Part shown: positions 15,022 through 20,856 of the stretch, in pieces
Numbering within the stretch: the stretch's first letter is position 1
Layout: every line of letters starts with the position of its first letter
Assembly (NCBI GenBank): GCA_023259235.1
Contig: JAHFQQ010000001.1
Span: forward strand, 13,876-34,731
Source: Polaromonas sp.
Lineage (GTDB): Bacteria > Pseudomonadota > Gammaproteobacteria > Burkholderiales > Burkholderiaceae_C
Length of the DNA: 20,856 nucleotides
Direction: 5' to 3'
The notes under the pieces: model-generated
Database searches by the model: none
Seen by the model: the letters and a program-made list of their open reading frames with translations, nothing else
Told to the model about the DNA's origin: nothing
Made by a program: the position numbers and the translations under genes

Positions 15022-17265
15022 CTATCCTTGAATTGCGGTTTCGAGTCGCTCAACATGCTCTTTGTCCTCTGTGCGCATCACTGTCAGGATCGCTTGCATG
15101 ACTTTTGGAGTCTCGGCAAGCAGGTTTAAATCATGCCCGGATGAGGCTATGTCGTCACCATGTGAATAAATATTGAGGAAGCGATTCAACACTGCTAAGG
15201 TGCTGGAATCAAGCTCCAGTTTCTTCATTCTCTCGATCAGCTTCTCCGTTTCAATGCCACCGGGAAACTTGAAGGCGATGAAGTGCTCAAGAAGCCGTCT
15301 GCCCACATTGGGTAGGCCGTAAAGCTCAGCAAGCTCGTTGCCTTGGGCTGTGGCCCCTTTCTTGACGAGGCAGAATAAGTATTGGTACTCGGATGCGAAA
15401 TCCTTGATGAGTCTGTCCATCACGGTGATGGCGTTGCTCTTGCCGCCGTTGTTCATCAAAGAAATCAGCGAGTAGTAGCGAGACTGGTTTTGTTTATCAA
15501 ATAGCCGGAACCACCCCTTGACCAAGTTGAAAAATGCAAAGTCGTGTGTGAGCACGATGATTTGCTTTGCCTTCTCTGTTCGTTCTTTGATAAGGCCAAA
15601 GGCCGTGAACAGCGCGGAGGCATCCAGGCTTGACACGGGGTCATCAATGACTACGATGGTCTCTTCCAGCTTGCCTCGGTGGTCTTCGAGTGATTTCAGA
15701 AAATAGAGCAATGCAAAAGCGGTTTTTTCACCTTCACTCAAGTCTCTAGCCTCTTCATTACCTCGGGTGATGGAGTAGCCTTTACCGTGATGGGTCAACG
15801 TCAGTTCGCTATGCCCAAGGTACAAGGCAAGGTCTTGGTTCAGGCTTTCGGCTGGTGCGGCTGTTTCGGTCAACTCTTCATCAAGCTTCTTGATAATCCC
15901 TGTAAGCTCACGCCCCCTCGCTACGCATCTGTTCAAGCTTTCGGCCGTGCTCTTCGCAAATTCCTTCTTTTCCGCATTGGTCGCGATTGACGATGCGATT
16001 AAATCGGATTCGAGCTTGGCCTTTGCTTGGCCGATCTGAGCGTTGAAATCGTTCGTAATGCGGTTATGTTCAGCCAGAAGGGATTGAATCTCGTTGGCAA
16101 CCCCGCAAAGGGCTTCGCCATTGGGAAACAAATCAGTTAATTCAGGTGGTGCCTCCGCCACCATGAAGATATTGCTTTGCTTTGACTTTAGGCTACTTTC
16201 AACGGCCAGTATGCTTTTCAGGAATTCGGTTTGCCTTGTCTCAAGAACTAAGTTCAGGGTATTCAACTGCGCGACCAGTTGAGGGTAGACCGATGTAGCT
16301 TGGTAAGGTTTGAAGTCACTCGCGCTGTTTCTCAGTCGCTGAATGGATTGGAGCGAGTCCGTCAATTGCTGGCTTAGAACACGGAAGGAATCGTCAAAGT
16401 GCTGCTCCAGTCGTTTAATGCGATCTTCGCCCAAGGGGTTCTCGCAGAATAGGCATGTCTTAGCGTCTCGGTGCTGGTGCAGTTGAAGACCTTGGCCTAC
16501 CCACCCTGCAAGCTGGCTATCGTTCTTTAAACTTTCTATCGCAACATTGGCAGGATTCGCAGCAAGAATCAGCCTGACGGTTTCAAACAGGGAGATTGAA
16601 ACGGGGTTTGCTGATATCTGGATTTGTAGAGTCGGCCTTATGTCCGTTCTTATGGACGCGACCAGTGCAGCCCTCTCGTCGTCGCTCAGGATAATGTCGA
16701 TCTCAGGATTGAAGCTGTCGCAGCGGGTCTCGAAGTGGGACTTGTTGTAATTTGTGTACTTGTCCTGGCCTGCTGTTCTGAGCAAAGTTTTGATGGCTTG
16801 TGCTTGCTCCTGTTTGTAGGTATCGAGCTCTTTATCCGCTTTGGTCTTCTTTGGTGAAAGCTCTTTCCACTCCTCACGAAGCTTGGCCTGTTCATCTACC
16901 GCAGCCTTCCGTTGTTGCTCATGCTCAACGGTCTTTTCACCGAAGAAAACGATATGTTCAAGGTTATCGAAGCGGCTGAAGATACTGCTTTCGACATACC
17001 GTTGATTGAAGACTCTGATTCTTGGAAAGGACTGACCGACTTGTCCAAGCTGGTCTCCCTGGACATTCATGTCGTCAATGCGAAAAATCACCTTGCCTAT
17101 TCCAATCGGGGCTTTCCGATCAATATCCGCAAGAAGGTTGGACAGCGTGGTTTTTCCAGTGCCATTCCAGCCGTAAAACAAGTTGAACCGTGCAAGCTCG
17201 GGCAGCGCTCCCCATTTGAATTGCCGAAAGCATTTGTGATCGATCTCGACGAGCTTTTTAAGCAT
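15022..17265 (-). CDS. rloC: RloC-like anticodon nuclease (zinc-hook AAA_13 ATPase)
   Basis: A protein of about 747 residues matching RloC, an ATPase-controlled tRNase that excises the wobble nucleotide and shuts down translation when restriction fails. In ATG numbering: Walker A YGWNGTGKTT near 31-40; coiled coil; a zinc-hook CLFC near 270-273 (TCLFCENPL); a second coiled coil with charged heptads near 340-470; the ABC signature LSEGEKTA near 508; Walker B IVVIDDPVSSLD near 536-547; H-loop VLTHDF near 570; and a C-terminal nuclease domain with RRLLEHF (R-x3-E, near 655-659) and a later His in NIYSHGDD (near 700). These would be the Arg-Glu-His triad of PrrC/RloC. The E-to-H gap is about 42 residues, longer than in PrrC. 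TTG at 17283, overlapping the chimera's stop, is an alternative start. GC content is lower than its neighbours. Confidence 0.85.
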   Translation of the reverse strand: MLKKLVEIDHKCFRQFKWGALPELARFNLFYGWNGTGKTTLSNLLADIDRKAPIGIGKVIFRIDDMNVQGDQLGQVGQSFPRIRVFNQRYVESSIFSRFDNLEHIVFFGEKTVEHEQQRKAAVDEQAKLREEWKELSPKKTKADKELDTYKQEQAQAIKTLLRTAGQDKYTNYNKSHFETRCDSFNPEIDIILSDDERAALVASIRTDIRPTLQIQISANPVSISLFETVRLILAANPANVAIESLKNDSQLAGWVGQGLQLHQHRDAKTCLFCENPLGEDRIKRLEQHFDDSFRVLSQQLTDSLQSIQRLRNSASDFKPYQATSVYPQLVAQLNTLNLVLETRQTEFLKSILAVESSLKSKQSNIFMVAEAPPELTDLFPNGEALCGVANEIQSLLAEHNRITNDFNAQIGQAKAKLESDLIASSIATNAEKKEFAKSTAESLNRCVARGRELTGIIKKLDEELTETAAPAESLNQDLALYLGHSELTLTHHGKGYSITRGNEEARDLSEGEKTAFALLYFLKSLEDHRGKLEETIVVIDDPVSSLDASALFTAFGLIKERTEKAKQIIVLTHDFAFFNLVKGWFRLFDKQNQSRYYSLISLMNNGGKSNAITVMDRLIKDFASEYQYLFCLVKKGATAQGNELAELYGLPNVGRRLLEHFIAFKFPGGIETEKLIERMKKLELDSSTLAVLNRFLNIYSHGDDIASSGHDLNLLAETPKVMQAILTVMRTEDKEHVERLETAIQG

Positions 17266-17309
17266 GTTTAGATTCCGACTCAAATTACCTGCTGACTTCC
17301 ATGCGGACC

Positions 17310-17396
17310 TTCAATTGCAGCGAATTCCAGTACCTCGATCTCCTGCAGCGACTTCCCCGCAATCCCCTGCAAGCCCCCATACATCCCCACGGTCGC
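17310..17396 (-). repeat. Direct repeat T': duplicated tail of the DUF2130 gene
   Basis: An 87-nt stretch identical at 69 of 87 positions (hand count, no gaps) to 19198-19284 in the same orientation. It encodes ATVGMYGGLQGIAGKSLQEI and nine further residues. It forms the second half of the chimeric remnant. Confidence 0.85.
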
Positions 17397-17408
17397 ATCC
17401 ATCGCTTG

Positions 17409-17519
17409 CTGCTTCGCATGGTAATGACACACAGGGTTTTTCAACAAAATCCGTAGCTCAAATCGCAGTCGCCTGATCCGCGTCAATCCAGTGAGTTCGA
17501 GTTTTTGTCGGCCCGCCAT
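17409..17519 (-). repeat. Direct repeat H': duplicated 5' end of a mod gene
   Basis: This stretch encodes 37 residues that align with mod residues 1-36 (14884-14991) with about 20 identities, including QKLELT, RILL and YHAKQ. The two copies flank rloC in the same orientation. Confidence 0.75.
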
Positions 17520-17995
17520 CAAAAACTCCACCCTTGTTTTTGCATGAAGGTTTCGAGGTCGATGCAGGCGACGTTGACACTGGAGTGCTGGCACACATTG
17601 GGTATCTTTGCCGCATTGGGCTTCAGCTTTTCCTCCGTAACTACCGTTCCCTTGTGAATCTTGGCGCAGGCAATGACAAAAGGGTCTGCCACGGGGGTGC
17701 CCGTCAAACGCTGCTTTTCACCAATCAAGGACTGAAAGTGAGGTATCTGAAATATCTGCGCCACAAACCGTTGCTCGGCGAGCGTAGGCGTGGTGAATAT
17801 ATGTTTGCGGTCTTTTAGCCACTTGTTTGTATGAGGGTCAACATCACCGCGCTCAATTTCATTCCAGACCTCTCGCGTGGAAATCAAGTCGCCAGATTGA
17901 ACCAGGGTGTCCAAGCCGGTCCAGACCGACTTGAACACACCCGGGAAAAAATGCTTGAGCTTGCTGAGGGAACTGGTGTCAAAGACATAGATCAT
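17519..17995 (-). CDS. DUF4411 PIN-like domain protein, candidate RNase toxin
   Basis: A 158-residue protein of the DUF4411 PIN-like family. Conserved acidic positions expected for a PIN metal site are D6 (VFDTSSL), E42 and E46 (REVWNEIE), D104 (VADPFVIACAK) and an acidic pair after VVTEE (121-122); KIPNVC (130-135) is a family signature. PIN proteins of toxin-antitoxin systems cleave RNA. It overlaps the upstream ImmA-type regulator by 4 nt (ATGA) and has AGGGG about 7 nt before its ATG. The pairing of an XRE-COG2856 protein with a PIN/DUF4411 protein has been described in comparative genomics as a toxin-antitoxin arrangement, with the XRE protein as antitoxin. The target RNA is not known. 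Confidence 0.85.
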   Translation of the reverse strand: MIYVFDTSSLSKLKHFFPGVFKSVWTGLDTLVQSGDLISTREVWNEIERGDVDPHTNKWLKDRKHIFTTPTLAEQRFVAQIFQIPHFQSLIGEKQRLTGTPVADPFVIACAKIHKGTVVTEEKLKPNAAKIPNVCQHSSVNVACIDLETFMQKQGWSF

Positions 17996-19152
17996 GCAGC
18001 GGCCCCTTGAAGGATGCGCTGCTCAAGACCGGCAAAATTCTTGGCCTTGATGCCCAAGAATTCAGAGGCCTGCTCCACACTGATTTGATTGCGGTAATGG
18101 CGGCCAATCACTTCACGGGCAAAGCGTTCACTCAAGTAGGTGTTTTGCGATGCGTACCAATCACCCCCTGATGCAGCCTTTTTCTGGCTGGCCCAGAGCT
18201 TGGCTTTTTGCTCGTAAAACGCCTGCTCCACACGCCCCAGGTCCAACAGCCGGCGCAACACGGCCTCGCGGCTCACGCCGTATCGGCTGCCCAGGTCGGA
18301 AAAAATATGGTCTTGCGCCGTCTCCGCATTGGCGGGCAGGCGCTCGATTTGCTCGTTGAAATCAGCCGATGAAATGAGGATCTCGGCCGCCATCTGGTTG
18401 CAGAATATTTCGATGCGCCGCTCGGGAGCCGCAAGCCTGTTCACGTAGGAGGGATCGAATTTGCTGATGCCCGTGACATCGAGCAGCAGATGCGCCAATT
18501 CATGCAGCAAACTGAATATTTGCCGGGTTTTCGTGGTGCTGTTGTTCAAGTAAATCAAGGGAAAGTCTGCCGTCGGCAAGCAAAACCCCGAGATGTCTTT
18601 TTGTTTGAACGGCGCTTTGAAGATAAATACGCCCAGCGCTTCGACGGACTCGCGCCAGCGCTTCAGAGCGATCTCATCGGACTTCCACTCGACCTGCTCA
18701 CCGAGGGTTATGCCCAGCGCCTGTCGCACAACAAGCGCTTGCGAGGCAACCGGGCGCTGTGCATCCAGTTGACAGTTGCGCAGTTTTGACTGATCAGTCG
18801 GGTTCTCCCCAAGCGTGATCTGAAACGCATGGGCCTTTCTTACCTGAACGTAGGTGTCGGCATGCAGGGTCTGAAGATCGGCCTCGGGCAAAGTTCTGAA
18901 CTCCCGTTTTGGCGAAACCTCATCGGGTGGTGAGGGCAGAAAGAAAACGGCCAGTGGACGCTTAAAAACCTTATAGGCTAGGTTCTCCAACTGCGCGTAG
19001 GAGGGTGATGGGCCGTTGGAAGACTCCCAGGCCATCACCTCCTCAGGCGGTCTCTTCAGCTTGCGCGCGACGTCTTCAATCGACATGCCCATCGATTCGC
19101 GCGCCCAGCGGATGACCGAGGGTTGCACGCCGGCAACGGGCTCAGTTTTCAT
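17992..19152 (-). CDS. XRE helix-turn-helix / ImmA-IrrE metallopeptidase regulator (COG2856)
   Basis: A 386-residue protein with an N-terminal XRE helix-turn-helix (about residues 10-72; SVIRWARESMGMSIEDVARK then LKRPPEEVMAWE) joined to an ImmA/IrrE (DUF955) zinc peptidase domain. The zinc motif is LLHELAH (215-221) with a third ligand probably Glu248 in RIEIFCNQMAAEIL. It is likely both the DNA-binding autorepressor and the antitoxin for the DUF4411 protein, with peptidase activity allowing release upon stress. The start at 19152 is supported by GGAG 6 nt upstream. It lies 33 nt after the DUF2130 gene with no terminator between, so it belongs to the same transcript or has a promoter within that gene. 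Confidence 0.9.
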   Translation of the reverse strand: MKTEPVAGVQPSVIRWARESMGMSIEDVARKLKRPPEEVMAWESSNGPSPSYAQLENLAYKVFKRPLAVFFLPSPPDEVSPKREFRTLPEADLQTLHADTYVQVRKAHAFQITLGENPTDQSKLRNCQLDAQRPVASQALVVRQALGITLGEQVEWKSDEIALKRWRESVEALGVFIFKAPFKQKDISGFCLPTADFPLIYLNNSTTKTRQIFSLLHELAHLLLDVTGISKFDPSYVNRLAAPERRIEIFCNQMAAEILISSADFNEQIERLPANAETAQDHIFSDLGSRYGVSREAVLRRLLDLGRVEQAFYEQKAKLWASQKKAASGGDWYASQNTYLSERFAREVIGRHYRNQISVEQASEFLGIKAKNFAGLEQRILQGAAA

Positions 19153-19185
19153 GGGAAACTCCGAGCGGTGTAGAGATTTTGATCA

Positions 19186-20460
19186 TTACAGCTTCATTTC
19201 CAGGGCGGGCAGTTCCAAGCCTTCGATTTCTTGCAGCGATTTTCCCGCAATCCCCTGCAAGTCCCCATACATGCCCACCGTCGCGCCCATCACGCGTTCA
19301 ATCTGCTCCTGGCGCTTGGCCCATTGCTTCATGATGACCTTGCGCTCTTTGTCCAGGTCGTCCTGCATGGATGAGAAGGCTTCCACAATCGCCTCCACGC
19401 GGTGCTTGAAGCGGGGGCCGGTGAGGTATTGGTAAACCATCTCGGTCTTGGTTTGCTGGCCTTCAGACAGGGCGCGGGTCTGGCTGATTTGCAGCAAGGC
19501 CTGGCGCAACATGATCGCCACGGGGATGGCCACGCGCGGGGAGGTGATCCACACGCCGTCCACCAGGTCAAACGTTTCAACGCCTTTGGGCAACACCTGG
19601 CTGACCAGCACGCAAACCTCGGCCTTGGCGCTTCGCTGGTCTTCGCGCAGCTTGGGCAACCAGCCGTCGCTCCAGTTGCGGGTGCGTTTGGACTCCCACA
19701 AGATGCTGCCGCAGGGCGTGCCACTCTGGCTGTTGACGCGGTGCATGGCGTCGCCGCCAAACTCGCCCTTGGGCACAGGCTCAATCAGGTCAAACGGAAA
19801 CTTGCCGCGCAGCAGGTTTTCCAATTCCAGTTCCTGCACTTCGCCTTGCAGTTGCTGGGAACCCTGCTCGGCTTTTTGCTTGAGCTCTTCAATCTTCTGC
19901 TGCATTGAGGCGATGGTCTGGTCTTTCTCGGCCACCCTGAGCTTCATGCCGTCTTCAGCTTCGCGTTTGGCCAAAGTGCGCACTTCGCTCAAGCCGTCTT
20001 GCACGCGTTTTTCGATGGTCAGGTCGAGTTCGCGTTTGGCGTCGTCCAGTTCACGCTGCTTCTTGATCAGCTCGGCCTGGGCCTTCTGGGCCTCAAGCAG
20101 TTTGGCGTCGCGCACTTTGAGCACATCCTGCAACTCGGCCAGTTCGCGGGCTTTGGCTTCCAGCTCGTTGGCCGATGCGGCTTTGGCCTTTTTCGCCTCC
20201 TCTGCGGCCACGCGGGCGCGTTCAGTCTTGAGCTGGCTGGCGACCTGGTCGGCTACCTGCTCGTCCAGGTCGCGTTTGGCGTCCATCAGCGCTTGTTCTT
20301 TTTCGCGCATGGCGTTTTCGCGCTGGGCGATGTCGCTGTCTTTTTGGGCGAGTTGCTTTTCAAACTGCAGACGAGTGGCGGCCAGTAGCGGCGCGGCCAG
20401 TGACTCGGTGAGTTTGATTTCTGTTCTGCAGTTGGGGCAGATGATGGTGGGTTCGGTCAT
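19186..20460 (-). CDS. DUF2130 protein: zinc-binding N-terminus, long coiled coil, candidate PD-(D/E)xK nuclease domain
   Basis: A 424-residue protein of the DUF2130 family, function not established. The N-terminus has a CPNC half zinc site (residues 8-11). Residues 30-215 are an almost unbroken coiled coil rich in Glu, Lys, Ala and Gln. Residues 218-330 are the conserved DUF2130 domain with GEFGGDAMHRV (D237) and ILWESKRTRNW (E256, K258). The D...ExK spacing resembles a PD-(D/E)xK nuclease core, which I infer rather than know. The frame is open upstream to 20697, but ATG 20460 is chosen because AGGAG precedes it by about 9 nt, the conserved sequence starts there, and it overlaps the upstream stop as ATGA. 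The last 29 residues are duplicated in the chimeric remnant at 17280. Confidence 0.85.
   Translation of the reverse strand: MTEPTIICPNCRTEIKLTESLAAPLLAATRLQFEKQLAQKDSDIAQRENAMREKEQALMDAKRDLDEQVADQVASQLKTERARVAAEEAKKAKAASANELEAKARELAELQDVLKVRDAKLLEAQKAQAELIKKQRELDDAKRELDLTIEKRVQDGLSEVRTLAKREAEDGMKLRVAEKDQTIASMQQKIEELKQKAEQGSQQLQGEVQELELENLLRGKFPFDLIEPVPKGEFGGDAMHRVNSQSGTPCGSILWESKRTRNWSDGWLPKLREDQRSAKAEVCVLVSQVLPKGVETFDLVDGVWITSPRVAIPVAIMLRQALLQISQTRALSEGQQTKTEMVYQYLTGPRFKHRVEAIVEAFSSMQDDLDKERKVIMKQWAKRQEQIERVMGATVGMYGDLQGIAGKSLQEIEGLELPALEMKL
19198..19284 (-). repeat. Direct repeat T: C-terminal codons of the intact DUF2130 gene
   Basis: Parent-type copy of the repeat at 17310-17396. The two copies flank the XRE-ImmA and PIN genes, so recombination between them would delete that toxin-antitoxin pair. 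Confidence 0.85.
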
Positions 20461-20856
20461 TTCACAATTCTCCTTTTTGCGCCAGGGGCCGCCAGTTGCT
20501 TCAAAGCGTCCAGGCCGATCAGTGAGCGCATCTGCGTGATGGCAATGGCGTTGAGTTGCACCAGGCGGTCTTTGGCGGCCAGGCCCTGGTGGATCAAGAC
20601 CGCGTTGATGCTTTCCAGGTTGGACAGCACGACCAGTTGTTCCAGCGTGGCTGCGTCGCGCATGTTGCCAGGCTGCTGTGGGTTGATTTGCCGCCACTGG
20701 GCAGCCGTGATGCCAAACAGGGCGACGTTGAGTAAATCCGCCTCGCTGGCGTAGATGACGCTGGTTTGCGCGGCAGTCAGGCGTGGCGGCAGCAGCCGCT
20801 CTTTGATGGCATCGGTGTGAATTTTGTAATTCACCTTGGACAAAGTGCGCTGAAAG
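20457..20856 (-). CDS. KilA-N-type protein, C-terminal part (5' end outside window)
   Basis: About 133 codons are visible, and the frame stays open through position 20856, so the gene begins beyond the window; a TTG at 20843 is unlikely to be the true start. The sequence KVNYKIHTDAIKERLLPPRL, the following IYASEADLLNVALFGITAAQ and the later TLEQLVVLSNLESINAVLI match what I remember of the region that follows the KilA-N DNA-binding domain in bacterial and phage KilA-N proteins. The KilA-N domain itself is not in view, so DNA binding is inferred. The stop overlaps the DUF2130 start (ATGA), so the two proteins are probably made together, perhaps as one functional pair. Confidence 0.7.
   Translation of the reverse strand, partial: FQRTLSKVNYKIHTDAIKERLLPPRLTAAQTSVIYASEADLLNVALFGITAAQWRQINPQQPGNMRDAATLEQLVVLSNLESINAVLIHQGLAAKDRLVQLNAIAITQMRSLIGLDALKQLAAPGAKRRIVK

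Larger units (their letters stand above)
17280..17519 (-). pseudogene. Chimeric remnant: head of a mod gene fused to the tail of a DUF2130 gene
   Basis: A 79-codon open frame. Residues 1-37 (starting MAGRQKLELT, with ELRILLKNP and HYHAKQ) resemble the start of Mod (MSNQKLELT, PRILLEDP, SYHAKQ). Residues 42-70 (ATVGMYGGLQGIAGKSLQEI, EVLEF) resemble the extreme C-terminus of the DUF2130 protein (ATVGMYGDLQGIAGKSLQEI, EGLEL). The start overlaps the PIN gene's stop as ATGA and has GGAG 6 nt upstream, so the promoter-proximal end of an old mod gene with working translation signals has survived. It is probably a recombination scar without function, though it could be translated and could couple into rloC (TTGA overlap at 17280-17283). 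Confidence 0.8.

Noticed and set aside
20461..20697. Upstream extension of the DUF2130 frame
   Set aside because: It overlaps the KilA-N-type gene in another frame; CPNC and the ribosome site place the start at 20460.
1..20856. tRNA, rRNA, insertion sequence or prophage genes
   Set aside because: No transposase, integrase or phage structural motifs and no cloverleaf-like segments were noticed by eye; KilA-N occurs in phages but is also common in bacterial islands.

Overview
The window looks like a Burkholderiales (Comamonadaceae-type, Polaromonas/Rhodoferax-like) chromosome. The evidence is high GC, a betaproteobacterial malate synthase G, and a short palindromic intergenic element that I recall as common in that family. 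The family assignment is an inference.

Positions 1-9731 are housekeeping and metabolic. The 5' part of argS (minus) diverges from a small secreted PsiF-repeat protein (763-1074, plus), which ends in an intrinsic terminator. Next come a polyprenyl-phosphate sugar synthase (GT2) and a GtrA flippase on plus. They converge on a minus operon of a LysR regulator, a YdjC/NaxD-type deacetylase and an ArnT-type lipid A glycosyltransferase. Together these match the gene content of the lipid A amino-sugar cassettes of Bordetella (lgm) and Francisella (flm/naxD). Divergent from lysR is an L-2-haloacid dehalogenase coupled to a TauE/SafE exporter, followed by glcB. Glycolate from chloroacetate would be oxidised to glyoxylate, the substrate of GlcB.

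Positions 9820-20856 are a minus-strand defence island behind a sharp hairpin terminator. In transcription order it holds: a KilA-N-type protein (cut by the window edge), a DUF2130 coiled-coil protein with a candidate nuclease motif, an XRE-ImmA metallopeptidase regulator, a DUF4411 PIN-like toxin, a 79-codon chimeric remnant, an RloC-like anticodon nuclease, a type III DNA methyltransferase (Mod), a zeta-like kinase, a 69-aa partner protein and the type III restriction subunit (Res). Most junctions are 4-nt ATGA-type overlaps, so the island probably works as one or two coupled transcripts that pair restriction with abortive back-up modules.

The most unusual points are these. The 79-codon ORF fuses the head of a second mod gene to the tail of a second DUF2130 gene, as if two alleles of this island had been spliced together. 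A kinase/small-protein pair sits inside the mod-res operon. The mod recognition region and rloC are AT-richer than their surroundings. A family repeat forms part of the arnT coding sequence. No integrase, insertion sequence, tRNA, rRNA or CRISPR array was seen.
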